Of a stretch of 64,000 bases of DNA, positions 16,803 to 25,950 are shown piece after piece. The DNA lies in the NCBI RefSeq assembly GCF_036967215.1, contig NZ_CP146016.1:1268501-1332500 (forward strand), in the 5' to 3' direction. This DNA comes from Sulfolobus tengchongensis (lineage in GTDB: Archaea > Thermoproteota > Thermoprotei_A > Sulfolobales > Sulfolobaceae). Position numbers and translations under genes: made by a program. Position 1 is the first letter of the stretch; each line of letters opens with the position of its first letter. The notes beneath the pieces were generated by a model that made no database searches, was not told where the DNA came from, and saw nothing but the letters and a program-made list of their open reading frames with translations.

Positions 16803-19048
16803 GTTATGTGGGTAAACCGTTAAAAAGGCTATATGATGATAAATTCGTCACTGGCAGGAGCACATATGTTGACGACATCAGAATGCCAGCACTGTACGCG
16901 GGATTTGTCAGAAGTACCTATCCTCATGCACGCATTAAGAAGATTGATGTAAGTGACGCGTTAAAAGTTAATGGAATAGTAGCTGTATTTACTTCAAAGG
17001 AAATAAATCCATTGTTAAAGGGTGGAATTAGACCCTGGCCTACATATATAGATCTTAGATCCTTCAGATATATTGAGAGAAAGGCATTTCCCGAGGATAA
17101 GGCTAAATATGTAGGGGAACCATTAGCGATTGTTATTGGTCAAGATAAATATAGTGTCAGAGATGCAATAGATAAGGTGGTAGTAGACTACGAACCAATA
17201 AGGGCAGTTACAAAAATGGAAGAGGCTGAGAAGGATGAGGTGATAATTCATGAGGAGTTGAAGACAAATGTTTCGTATAAAATCCCATTTAAGGCTGGGG
17301 AAGTAGACAAGGCATTTAATGAGGCTGATAAGATAGTAAAAGTTGAGGCAATAAATGAGAGGCTCATTCCTAATCCAATGGAACCTAGGGGAATAATCTC
17401 CAGATATGAGGCAGGCACGTTAACGATATGGTACTCGACTCAAGTTCCTCATTATATGCGTTTAGAATTCTCCAGAATATTCGGTATACCGGAGAGCAAA
17501 ATAAGAGTCTCAATGCCAGATGTAGGTGGAGCTTTCGGAAGTAAAGTTCATCTCATGCCCGAGGAACTAGCAGTTGTAGCATCATCCATTATTTTAGGAA
17601 GACCAGTTAGATGGACAGCGACAAGAACTGAAGAAATGCTAGCAAGTGAGGCAAGGCATAATGTTTTCACTGGAGACGTTGCAGTCAAAAAGGATGGTAC
17701 TATTTTAGGTATTAAGGGTAAATTACTACTTGATCTAGGAGCCTACATGACTGTTACTGCTGGTATTCAACCGTTAATTATACCAATGATGATTCCTGGT
17801 CCCTATAAGATACGTAATCTAGATATAGAAAGCGTTGCCGTCTACACTAATACACCACCTATTACAATGTATAGAGGAGCGAGTAGACCTGAGGCAACTT
17901 ACATAATTGAAAGAATAATGAGCACAGTAGCTGATGAGTTGGGCTTAGACGACGTTACCATTAGAGAGAGAAATCTAGTTACTGAATTACCATATACAAA
18001 TCCGTTTGGATTAAGATATGATAGTGGAGATTATGTTGGGTTGTTGAAAGAAGGTGTGAAGAGATTGGGCTATTACGAGCTAAAGAAATGGGCTGAAGAA
18101 GAGAGAAGAAAAGGACATAGAGTAGGAGTAGGACTAGCATACTATTTAGAAATATGCAGTTTTGGGCCATGGGAGTATGCCGAAATTAGAGTAGATGAAA
18201 GAGGTGATATTTTAGTTATTACTGGAACTACTCCACATGGACAAGGAACTGAAACCGCAATAGCTCAGATAATTGCTGATGCTTTTCAAGTAGATATAAG
18301 TAGAGTTAGAGTCATATGGGGAGATACTGACGTTGTTGCGGCAAGCATGGGTACCTATGGTTCTAGATCAGTAACTATAGGAGGTTCAGCAGCCATAAAA
18401 GCTGCAGAGAAGATTTTAGATAAAATGAAGAGAATTGCTGCATCAACATGGAATGTGGATGTTCAAGAAGTTCAATATGAGAAGGGGGAGTTTAAATTAA
18501 GAAGCGATCCAAGTAAGAGAATGAGTTGGGACGATGTAGCAAATGTAGCCTATAGAAGTCATGATCCAGGATTAGTAGAGAAGGTAATATACGAAAATGA
18601 CGTAACGTTCCCATACGGAGTTCATATAGCAGTTGTTGAAGTAGATGATACTGGTATTGCAAAAGTATTAGAGTACAGAGCTTATGATGACATTGGGAAA
18701 GTTATAAATCCGGCTTTAGCAGAAGCCCAAATTCACGGTGGAGGAGTGCAAGCAGTAGGGCAAGCGTTGTATGAACAAGCTTTACTTAATGAGAATGGGC
18801 AATTAATTGTAACCTATGCAGATTACTATGTGCCTACTACTGTGGAGGCGCCAAAATTCACCTCAATATTTGCTGAACAGTATCATCCATCAAACTATCC
18901 TACTGGAAGTAAAGGTGTAGGAGAGGCTGCATTAATAGTAGGACCAGCAGTTATAATTAGGGCATTAGAAGACGCGGTCGGAGCAAGATTTAATAAAACC
19001 CCAACCACGCCAGAGGAAATCCTAAAGGCAATTATGTCTAAAAAGTAA
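16799..19048 (+). CDS. cutA: Molybdenum aldehyde oxidoreductase, catalytic Mo subunit (CutA-like)
   Basis: 749 residues; an aldehyde oxidase/xanthine dehydrogenase a/b hammerhead domain is followed by the molybdopterin-binding domain. Visible motifs are [29 protein letters not shown] and, near the C-terminus, [10 protein letters not shown] with the expected catalytic Glu. The CO-dehydrogenase active-site Cys loop (AYRCSFR type) is absent: the equivalent reads YRGASRPE, so an aldehyde rather than CO is the substrate. The ATG overlaps the small subunit's stop (ATGA). It could oxidise aldehydes from sugar catabolism or from the nearby amine oxidase. Confidence 0.93.
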   Translation: MSYVGKPLKRLYDDKFVTGRSTYVDDIRMPALYAGFVRSTYPHARIKKIDVSDALKVNGIVAVFTSKEINPLLKGGIRPWPTYIDLRSFRYIERKAFPEDKAKYVGEPLAIVIGQDKYSVRDAIDKVVVDYEPIRAVTKMEEAEKDEVIIHEELKTNVSYKIPFKAGEVDKAFNEADKIVKVEAINERLIPNPMEPRGIISRYEAGTLTIWYSTQVPHYMRLEFSRIFGIPESKIRVSMPDVGGAFGSKVHLMPEELAVVASSIILGRPVRWTATRTEEMLASEARHNVFTGDVAVKKDGTILGIKGKLLLDLGAYMTVTAGIQPLIIPMMIPGPYKIRNLDIESVAVYTNTPPITMYRGASRPEATYIIERIMSTVADELGLDDVTIRERNLVTELPYTNPFGLRYDSGDYVGLLKEGVKRLGYYELKKWAEEERRKGHRVGVGLAYYLEICSFGPWEYAEIRVDERGDILVITGTTPHGQGTETAIAQIIADAFQVDISRVRVIWGDTDVVAASMGTYGSRSVTIGGSAAIKAAEKILDKMKRIAASTWNVDVQEVQYEKGEFKLRSDPSKRMSWDDVANVAYRSHDPGLVEKVIYENDVTFPYGVHIAVVEVDDTGIAKVLEYRAYDDIGKVINPALAEAQIHGGGVQAVGQALYEQALLNENGQLIVTYADYYVPTTVEAPKFTSIFAEQYHPSNYPTGSKGVGEAALIVGPAVIIRALEDAVGARFNKTPTTPEEILKAIMSKK

Positions 19049-19080
19049 AATTTTTCTTTTTCTTGTAATATCTTTTTATT
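19049..19080 (+). terminator. T-rich terminator after cutA
   Basis: Consecutive T-runs (TTTTTC, TTTTTC, CTTTTTATT) begin a few bases after the stop, the usual form of an archaeal intrinsic terminator. Confidence 0.5.
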
Positions 19081-19142
19081 GATTATGAGATATTTATTTA
19101 ATTTAAAGTAATTAGTAATTATTTTGAAGGTAAAGTTTATTT

Positions 19143-19487
19143 ATGAAAAATATCATATTAATATTAAGAGGGTATATGTTAGATAATATACCAGGAGTTT
19201 TAGCTGTATATCGATTTCAAGATGGTAAGCTAATCAAGATTCAAGGGCAAGACCTTTTAGTGGATTTAGATAAATTAAGTAATATATTAATCGAAAATAT
19301 GAGAATAGGAGAAAATGAGGCAAGGGAATTAAAATTCCTAGAACCCTTTAGAGGATTTGCAATGATATTGGATGATATTGGTATGGTGTTTGTAGATGAT
19401 TATCTGATTTTTACGAATGCTAAGAAAACTAATTGGGATTTATTAGTAAAAAGCGTTTTAAAGGGGTTGGTGATGCAAAATGGCTGA
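19143..19487 (+). CDS. Small DUF2173-like protein
   Basis: 114 residues, soluble. The core reads PGVLAVYRFQDGKLIKIQG, then ENEARELKFLEPFRGFAMILDD, a pattern I associate with DUF2173 proteins, whose function is unknown. The next gene is a paralogue (shared RGYM/KGYM start, ARELxF and RxxGFAMxxxD), and the two overlap by 8 bp, so they are coupled. The ATG at 19143 aligns the two N-termini; an ATG at 19176 is possible. They lie between the aldehyde oxidoreductase and the rubrerythrin genes. Confidence 0.5.
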   Translation: MKNIILILRGYMLDNIPGVLAVYRFQDGKLIKIQGQDLLVDLDKLSNILIENMRIGENEARELKFLEPFRGFAMILDDIGMVFVDDYLIFTNAKKTNWDLLVKSVLKGLVMQNG

Positions 19488-19956
19488 TGTGAAGAAGCTA
19501 AAAGGTTATATGGGGCATATAAAAATTAATTCTGAAGGCAGGATTGAAGAGAGTTCTAATGTGGAAAACGTTTCTAAATTGGCTGAAATAATATTATTTA
19601 ATTTGAAGAAAGGGAATGAAGAAGCGAGAGAATTAGGCTTTAACAGGTTAAATGGATTTGCAATGTTCGGTAGTAATAGGTCAATAACTTTTATGAAAGG
19701 TATAGGAGTGATAGTTGACAATGAAAAAGCAGATTGGCAAGAACTATTCACCTATTATACATATAATAGCTCTTTCATAATCACAGGTGTAATTCTTATT
19801 GCACTATCTGCTATACTATTTTATTTTGGTTTACTTACTTCTGCCCTTAACTTCCTAGCGCCCGAACCTCGTCTTTATATACCCTTAATCCTAATAATAA
19901 TAGGAGTAACATTTCTGGCGCTTTCTAAAACTACCCTATCCTATAGATTAGAATAA
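19480..19956 (+). CDS. DUF2173-like protein with two C-terminal transmembrane helices
   Basis: 158 residues. Residues 1-85 are homologous to the preceding protein (KGYMG, NEEARELGFNRLNGFAMFG). The C-terminus adds two hydrophobic helices (about 92-118 and 129-148) that would anchor it in the membrane. This soluble plus membrane-bound pair suggests a heterodimer held at the membrane; that is inference. The overlap with the upstream gene indicates co-translation. Function unknown. Confidence 0.5.
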   Translation: MADVKKLKGYMGHIKINSEGRIEESSNVENVSKLAEIILFNLKKGNEEARELGFNRLNGFAMFGSNRSITFMKGIGVIVDNEKADWQELFTYYTYNSSFIITGVILIALSAILFYFGLLTSALNFLAPEPRLYIPLILIIIGVTFLALSKTTLSYRLE

Positions 19957-20038
19957 TTCTTTTTTAATATAGACTAGCAGTTGATAATGATAGAAACTTT
20001 TAAAAACTAGTGGCAATAAATAAATATAGCGTGAGAAG

Positions 20039-20473
20039 ATGAAAGAACTAAAAGGAACTAAAACAGCGGAGAACTTAAAGCACGCATTCTGTGGAGAAGC
20101 AATGGCAAATAGAAGATACTTATATTTCGCTAAGAGGGCTGACGAAGAAGGATATCCAGAAATAGCTGGATTATTGAGAAGTATAGCAGAAGGTGAAACA
20201 GCACACGCTTTTGGACATTTAGACTTCATAAGGCAAGGAGGTATAGGTGATCCCGCTACTGACAAACCAATTGGGACTTTAGAGCAAATGCTGGAGTCAG
20301 CTGTAGCTGGAGAAACATATGAGTGGACACAAATGTATCCTGGCTATGCTAAAGTAGCTAGGGAAGAAGGATTTAATGAGATTGCGGAATGGTTCGAAAC
20401 ATTAGCAAGAGCAGAAAAGAGCCACGCAGAGAAATTTACAGCTGTACTTAATCAGTTAAAGGGAGGCAAGTAA
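20039..20473 (+). CDS. Sulerythrin-type rubrerythrin
   Basis: 144 residues, very like the Sulfolobus sulerythrin, a four-helix diiron peroxidase lacking the C-terminal rubredoxin domain. Metal ligands expected from the family are present: Glu20, Glu53 with His56 (EGETAH), Glu92, Glu95, Glu126 and His129 (AEKSH). It probably reduces H2O2 in the cytoplasm. A TATA-like CTTTTAAAAAC at about 19996 gives a transcript starting close to the ATG. It leads a three-gene operon with an Fe-S oxidoreductase and a DUF3501 protein; its stop and the next ATG share a base. Confidence 0.93.
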   Translation: MKELKGTKTAENLKHAFCGEAMANRRYLYFAKRADEEGYPEIAGLLRSIAEGETAHAFGHLDFIRQGGIGDPATDKPIGTLEQMLESAVAGETYEWTQMYPGYAKVAREEGFNEIAEWFETLARAEKSHAEKFTAVLNQLKGGK

Positions 20474-21660
20474 TGTATTCTTTAAATCCAAGTAATCCCT
20501 CTTTTTTTAATTCTGACAAGTTATTATCGGAGTTTATAAGACAAGCGAGCGTGTGTCATGGCTGTAGACTATGTTTTAATTATTGTGATTCTTTCCCTAC
20601 ATTATTTAATTACACCGATAAAAAAGGTCCTAAAAATTTAACATTAGACGATCTATTTGATGTAGCCTCTAAATGTTTTCACTGTAAGATGTGTTACGTA
20701 AACTGCCCATATGTGCCTCCTCATGAGTTTAACATGGATTTTCCAAGCTTAATGGAATGGGCATGGCTATATTATAAGAAAAAAAGAGGATTAGCAATAA
20801 GGGATTTTATCTTTGAAATGTTAGATGGCGTTAAGTTCGCTAGGCCCTTAGCAAAGGTGATAATGGAAAAAAATAAGGAATTGTTGGGTATTCATAGAGA
20901 AGCTCCAACATTACCAGTTGCGGAAAAAGGATTAAGAGAAAAAGCAAAGCCTAAACATATAGATAATCCTAAGGCCAAAGTAGCTTTATTTCCCACATGC
21001 TTAGTTGAGAACTTCTTCCCAGAGATAGGAGAAGATTTAATAGAAGTATATAACGAGTTAGGCATAGAGGTAATAATACCCAATTTTGTATGTTGTGGTG
21101 CCCCGATGTTGGATTCCGGTGATGTTGATAGACTTAAGAAAAATGCTGAATATAATGTAAAGCTGATAGAGGACTTAGTTAAAAAAGGATATGATGTAGT
21201 ATCTCCAATACCTACTTGCACATTGATGATCAGAGAGTATAAGAGAATTCTTGACAGAGATGTTCCCAAGGTTTATGACGCGATGGAGTACTTACTGAAG
21301 TTGAAGAACGAAGGCAAGATAGAGCTAAAGGGTAAGATTGATAGGAACATATATTATCATCCTCCATGTCACCTTAAATATTTACAAGTGGGCTTGCCTG
21401 GTGTTAGACTACTAAGATCGATGGGAGGAAAAGTTGATATTTCAAATAATGGCTGTTCTGGAATAGATGGGGGTTGGGGGTTAAGAAACTACGAAACAGC
21501 TAAGAGGGTAGGGAGTAAGATGATGGAATCCTTTAAGCAAAGTAAAGCTGATGTTTTTTCAACTGAATGTCCACTAGCAGGTCTTCAGATAGAGAAGGCC
21601 TCAAATAGAAAACCGTTACATCCTATTCAACTGTTAAAGGAGGCGATGAAAAATGGTTAA
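20473..21660 (+). CDS. CCG-domain Fe-S oxidoreductase (HdrD/GlpC-like)
   Basis: 395 residues. Two [4Fe-4S] motifs lie near the N-terminus (CHGCRLCFNYC and CFHCKMCYVNCP). Two cysteine-rich CCG-type domains follow, with FVCCGAP about residue 210 and a variant NGCSGIDGG about residue 333 in which the expected second Cys is Ser. Such proteins pass electrons between quinol, thiols or flavoproteins and partners. Downstream of a rubrerythrin lacking its rubredoxin domain, it is a good candidate electron donor (inference). It overlaps rubrerythrin by one base and the next gene by 8. Confidence 0.87.
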   Translation: MYSLNPSNPSFFNSDKLLSEFIRQASVCHGCRLCFNYCDSFPTLFNYTDKKGPKNLTLDDLFDVASKCFHCKMCYVNCPYVPPHEFNMDFPSLMEWAWLYYKKKRGLAIRDFIFEMLDGVKFARPLAKVIMEKNKELLGIHREAPTLPVAEKGLREKAKPKHIDNPKAKVALFPTCLVENFFPEIGEDLIEVYNELGIEVIIPNFVCCGAPMLDSGDVDRLKKNAEYNVKLIEDLVKKGYDVVSPIPTCTLMIREYKRILDRDVPKVYDAMEYLLKLKNEGKIELKGKIDRNIYYHPPCHLKYLQVGLPGVRLLRSMGGKVDISNNGCSGIDGGWGLRNYETAKRVGSKMMESFKQSKADVFSTECPLAGLQIEKASNRKPLHPIQLLKEAMKNG

Positions 21661-22225
21661 AATAACACTAGATGATATTCTACCTTGGCAAACTTATGAG
21701 AAAGTAAGAATGGATCGAATAAGAAGAATTATTGAAATAAAAAATAAGAGGAGAATTGAACTAGGAGATAGGTTAAGTCTATTGTTTGAAAATAGGGATA
21801 CGGTGCTTCAGCAGATTCAAGAAATGGTGTATTTAGATAAGATGGAAAAGAAAGAAGATATATTAAGAGAAATAAGAATATATTCAACATTACTTCCGTG
21901 TGATGGCAAAATAAAAGCATCTCTATATATCCATTCTTATGACTTTAAAGATCTTGATTGGGTTTATGATCACTTAAAGGGGATATATAACTCGGTATTC
22001 TTAAAGGTAGGGAATAAACTAATTCAAGGTATACCAGAAGCTGGTAGGGAACAAGGGAGAGAGTTCGCTACAGTTCAATATTTAACCTTTGATCTAGAGG
22101 GGGAAAGGAGTACGGATATTGAGGTTCACGTTCTGCATGAGAATTATAGGTATTCAACAAAATTAGATAAGAGTTTAGCAGAAGAGCTAATTAAAGAAGC
22201 TTATGATGTGTGTGAGCAAGTCTAA
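21653..22225 (+). CDS. DUF3501 family protein
   Basis: 190 residues, soluble and charged, with a core starting LDDILPWQTYEKVRMDRIRRIIEIKNKRRIELGD. I recognise this as DUF3501, whose genes in diverse bacteria and archaea travel with rubrerythrin and CCG Fe-S protein genes, as here. No cofactor motif is visible; the only two Cys are far apart. It may be a structural or assembly partner of the redox pair. It is the third gene of the operon and overlaps the second by 8 bp. Confidence 0.75.
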   Translation: MVKITLDDILPWQTYEKVRMDRIRRIIEIKNKRRIELGDRLSLLFENRDTVLQQIQEMVYLDKMEKKEDILREIRIYSTLLPCDGKIKASLYIHSYDFKDLDWVYDHLKGIYNSVFLKVGNKLIQGIPEAGREQGREFATVQYLTFDLEGERSTDIEVHVLHENYRYSTKLDKSLAEELIKEAYDVCEQV

Positions 22226-22590
22226 GAAATTGATAGATAATAATCTAATTTTTATTGAGTTTGTTTTTATTTTATACTATTAGAATGTATTGCGATATAT
22301 GTAATATGAATCTGAATATACAACTATTAGTATTATGAGTAAAATGTTATCTGTATCTATGCAATTACACCGTGGGTTCGTTAGTTTATACTAGCAATTT
22401 AGTGGTCAATAGGATCTTATATCGCGTGATGAGAAAAATACATTAAATTCTATAACTTTTTCGAGAAATTCTATTACGACTTCTAACTGTAAAAACGAAT
22501 AAAATAATGTAAAACAGAAAATACGAGGAACTTTTCTACATCTTGGTGTATTACGATAGTCAGTTTGTATAGAGTGTTATTGCAGTAAAG
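22226..22590. other. Intergenic region with T-rich terminator
   Basis: A T-rich stretch at about 22247-22277 probably ends the rubrerythrin operon transcript. The rest is AT-rich; I see no gene. One C-box-like GTGATGA at 22427 lacks a convincing D box. Confidence 0.5.
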
Positions 22591-22612
22591 TATATATAAG
22601 CTTTAAAAACTT
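22591..22612 (+). promoter_or_regulatory. TATA box for the gene at 22645
   Basis: GTATATATAAGCTTTAAAAAC contains two TATA-like runs; the second (TTTAAAAAC) is about 37 bp upstream of the ATG. Confidence 0.4.
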
Positions 22613-22644
22613 TTAAGATAAGAATAACACGAGAGTGCTCAGCT

Positions 22645-23070
22645 ATGCTAACTAATTCTACTGATGCAGAAAGTATTGAGGAGTTCATTTTATCCGTCGC
22701 GAGATCTAGAGGAATCTTTAATCTCAAGGCTTACAGTATAGGCATAGTCTCAGACTATCAGAAATTCTTTAATCTCGTTCTGCCTAAGGATGTATGCGAT
22801 ATTTTTGTTGTTTTGTCAATTAGTAGAGATGATATATCTAGTATCATCAAAGGTGATTTAAATAAGGTAAGACCTACTGCTTCGGTAACATTAATGTATA
22901 GTAACAAGTTAAAAAAGGATAAGATAGTTATAGGTTATGCAAAGGCGATCAAGAATACTGAAAGTAATGCCATTGATGAAACAGATAGAAATAAGCTTTC
23001 TAGTAAGCTCCTAGAGCCTCTAAAGTTAAAAATTCATCCAGATCTATACTCTCTCGGTATAACATACTGA
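22645..23070 (+). CDS. Hypothetical protein
   Basis: 141 residues, soluble, not recognised. It has an N-terminal helix (ESIEEFILSVARSRGI), a hydrophobic strand-rich middle (DIFVVLSISRDDISSIIKG) and a charged linker before a short C-terminus. A good promoter-like sequence and protein-like composition support it. It is monocistronic, convergent with the ABC-2 permease gene. Function unknown. Confidence 0.55.
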   Translation: MLTNSTDAESIEEFILSVARSRGIFNLKAYSIGIVSDYQKFFNLVLPKDVCDIFVVLSISRDDISSIIKGDLNKVRPTASVTLMYSNKLKKDKIVIGYAKAIKNTESNAIDETDRNKLSSKLLEPLKLKIHPDLYSLGITY

Positions 23071-23137
23071 ATCACAAGATATCTTTCTCCCCATAGTTTT
23101 TAAGATATTGCCATACTATACTATAGACATTTGTCTA

Positions 23138-23953
23138 TTAATATTCCCCTAATGTTCCCCTTTCTCTTGCTTTTTTGAACGCATAGTTGTATGAGAATAC
23201 GCCTAATGGTATTAGTATTAAATTGAATATAACCAATACTATGACATATTGAAGAAGATTACTTATAGATGAGCCATTTAGAAGCGCGCCCCTTAGTGCG
23301 CTTAATGCCCATGTTAGTGGTATTCCATAACTTATGTATCTAACATAAATGGGTAACACTGTTATGGGGAATACAGTCCCACCAAGTAGGTTAGTAAACG
23401 TGTTAAAGAAGAACGAAATAGGATTTCCTTGCTTTGTTATCATTGTAACTGCACCTGCAATCATTCCTATGCCTAATGTGGAAAATATTAATAATACTAA
23501 GATCACAATCACACTAATTACATTGACGTGATAGTCTACATTTAATGCAATTCCTATAGAGAGTATTACAATAGCATTTATTGTGTTTAGAACTAATCCC
23601 CATAGTGCAGAGTATAATAGAAATCCAAAAGTTCCAGTCCTAGATATCACGTAATATTCTATGGTTCCGTACAATTGTTCATTACGTAATCTCTGGCTTA
23701 TAGTTGAAATAACTGAAGAGACGTATCCTTGAAAAGCTAATCCAACTGTGAAAAATGCAGTATAATTACTGACACCAACCTCGGTTACTAATTTATTTCC
23801 TAATGATGTTCCAGTAAAGTAATAGGTAAATACTGGAAGCACCCAGCCTAATATTGTTAATACTGTTTGTGTTCTGTACGATACCCATACTTTAAATCCC
23901 CTTAAGTATAGGAAAGAGTATAATTTGCCACTTATTCCCATCTTCTCCACCAT
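23138..23953 (-). CDS. ABC-2 type transporter permease
   Basis: 271 residues with six predicted transmembrane helices, and ABC-2 features such as [19 protein letters not shown] between helices 2 and 3 and [21 protein letters not shown]. It pairs with the ATPase encoded just upstream, whose coding sequence overlaps it by 22 bp. Together they form an exporter; the cargo is unknown. Confidence 0.88.
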   Translation of the reverse strand: MVEKMGISGKLYSFLYLRGFKVWVSYRTQTVLTILGWVLPVFTYYFTGTSLGNKLVTEVGVSNYTAFFTVGLAFQGYVSSVISTISQRLRNEQLYGTIEYYVISRTGTFGFLLYSALWGLVLNTINAIVILSIGIALNVDYHVNVISVIVILVLLIFSTLGIGMIAGAVTMITKQGNPISFFFNTFTNLLGGTVFPITVLPIYVRYISYGIPLTWALSALRGALLNGSSISNLLQYVIVLVIFNLILIPLGVFSYNYAFKKARERGTLGEY

Positions 23954-24864
23954 CCTCCTCTTCTTACAGATTCTAATTTAGCAGAATCTTCCACATCGCC
24001 TACTAGAAAGATATAAACATCTTCTAATGAGGGTTCTTCTTCTTTAATAATTTTATAATCTCTTAATTCGTCCAGCTCCTTTTCAGGTACCCTAAGAACA
24101 TAATAATTTGTGGAAGTCTCTATCACATATTTACCCAACGTTAAAGGATAATCATTTACCTCAACCTCCACAACTCTACCTAAATAATTCTTCAAGTCGT
24201 CTTTATTTCCTTCTGCAATCACTTTCCCCTTTTTTAACAGTATTATTTTTTCAGTGAGCTCTTCAATATCCTTCATGTAGTGCGATGTAAGTAAAATAGT
24301 CTTATCTCTTCCTATCCTTCTTACTAAATCTCTAAACATTCTAGCTGAAAGGGGATCTAAGCCTAATGTTGGTTCATCCAATAATAAAACAGGTGGATCA
24401 GTTATTAATGCTCTAGCTAATGCGAGTTTTCTTTGCATTCCAGTACTAAACTTCATGTAGGGTATATTTGCCCACTCTCCTAATCCAACTAATTCCAGTA
24501 ATTCTTTTGCCCTTTTCCTAGCCTCAGATAAAGACATATTTTGTAAGCTCGCAAAGAACACTAGATTTTCCAAAGCAGTTAATCTATAATAGAATAGCCT
24601 TTCGCTTACGGTGACTAAACCTATAGATTCCTTTACTTTCTTTTCATCTTTTATTATACTATAACCGTTAACATACGCATCTCCAGAAGTGGGTATTATA
24701 AGCGTTGAAAGCATTTTTATCAACGTTGTTTTCCCAGCACCATTAGGTCCCACTAATGCTCCTATCGTGTTTTTGTCTATTTCGAAAGTCACACTATCTA
24801 CAGCCTTTATCTCCTTGTCCCTTATTCTAAAAGTCTTCGATAAATTGTCCGTTTTTATGCTCAT
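23932..24864 (-). CDS. ABC-2 type transporter ATPase
   Basis: 310 residues. Walker [10 protein letters not shown] (about 39-47), signature FSTGMQRK (about 138), Walker [14 protein letters not shown] (about 163) and a switch His in LLTSHYM. The C-terminal 80 residues are the usual DUF4162-like extension of drug/Nod-type exporters. It is first in a two-gene minus-strand operon. The ATG at 24864 follows a TATA-like TTTTTAGC. Export of a lipid, drug or peptide is possible. Confidence 0.9.
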   Translation of the reverse strand: MSIKTDNLSKTFRIRDKEIKAVDSVTFEIDKNTIGALVGPNGAGKTTLIKMLSTLIIPTSGDAYVNGYSIIKDEKKVKESIGLVTVSERLFYYRLTALENLVFFASLQNMSLSEARKRAKELLELVGLGEWANIPYMKFSTGMQRKLALARALITDPPVLLLDEPTLGLDPLSARMFRDLVRRIGRDKTILLTSHYMKDIEELTEKIILLKKGKVIAEGNKDDLKNYLGRVVEVEVNDYPLTLGKYVIETSTNYYVLRVPEKELDELRDYKIIKEEEPSLEDVYIFLVGDVEDSAKLESVRRGGWWRRWE

Positions 24865-24871
24865 TAGTTAA

Positions 24872-25195
24872 AGTTTTGATAATATTGCTAAAAACTTTTT
24901 GCGTGGTAGCCACATAGTAGTCTATTTCATTGAAACTGCATGGATTCGAATACAAACTTTCATTCACTAAACATTAAGCAACTGCGAATGATATTGCACT
25001 TACTATGAAAAGCACTATACTTTTTTGTTATGGCAGATAATAAATAATAAAATAATAAATCATCCTTTAAACTACTTTCTTTTACTTCTTTTTAGACACA
25101 TATAATCATGGACTACTACATGTATAATTATAATAATACTAAATTAGTATTGTTGATAAGATTAATAGGGTATAAGTATTAGATACTTATAATAG
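24872..25195. other. AT-rich intergenic region
   Basis: About 320 bp between divergent genes. No gene or repeat is recognised. Confidence 0.5.
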
Positions 25196-25230
25196 AAAGG
25201 TTTAAAAACTAATAGGAGAATATATCATGT

Positions 25231-25665
25231 ATGACTAATGAGAGTATAAAGTATATAGCAATAAAGATGCTTGCTGATAAAGGATATGTAGTAGATGCTA
25301 TATATAGCTATCTAGTAGAAGGTGAACGACCTAGTGTGCTTGCGTACAAATATGGAATAACGAAGCATACAATAAGAGGAAATATAATGAGATTTGTAGA
25401 GAAGGCTGGAGGAGAAGGAAAGGCAAGAAAGCTAATAAAATTGATTAAGGAATCAAACGCAAAAGTAAGCCCAATAGTATACAAATCAGATGGTATGTAT
25501 ACATGCCTCCTATGCAATGAGAAGCTAGATGAAGGAAAATTAGAGAAACACATAACTACAAAACACAAGGCTGAATTGCAAAGGGCAATTAGTTACATAG
25601 TATCTAAAGTAGAGGGAAAGAAGAAACAAGAGGAAAATAAGAAAGAAGTAGTAGTTAACGCATAA
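25231..25665 (+). CDS. HTH and C2H2 zinc-finger DNA-binding protein
   Basis: 144 residues. The N-terminal half has a helix-turn-helix-like pattern (RPSVLAYKYGITKHTIRGNIMRFVEKAG). A single C2H2 finger follows (YTCLLC then twelve residues, H, four, H; about 89-112), and the tail is Lys/Glu-rich. TTTAAAAAC at about 25201 places the transcript start at or near the ATG, so it is leaderless. Small proteins joining HTH and C2H2 finger are typical of Sulfolobales chromosomes and viruses. Likely transcription factor; target unknown. Confidence 0.65.
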   Translation: MTNESIKYIAIKMLADKGYVVDAIYSYLVEGERPSVLAYKYGITKHTIRGNIMRFVEKAGGEGKARKLIKLIKESNAKVSPIVYKSDGMYTCLLCNEKLDEGKLEKHITTKHKAELQRAISYIVSKVEGKKKQEENKKEVVVNA

Positions 25666-25950
25666 GTTATATAATTTTTAAGAATATATTTAGTATTGTT
25701 TTAAAGATATTTCTATGTTTATTTTGATATGATGTATCATTTACAGTTTAGGTAAGGGTTCTCTTCTATAAGTAGATATTGCAATTGTAAGTTAAAATAA
25801 GAAAGCTTTTTAAAAGGAGTAACAAAAGAGAAGGTAATCGGCATTAATGAAACTTCATAAAAATAATTAATTATTATTAACTATAACTGGAAACAGATAT
25901 TCAACGTTATAGGGGAGATGTTTCAAACATGTAAAGGAAGGAGAATCCAA

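Noticed and set aside
22427-22500. Possible C/D box small RNA starting at GTGATGA
   Set aside because: No CTGA D box at suitable spacing and no C'/D' pair.
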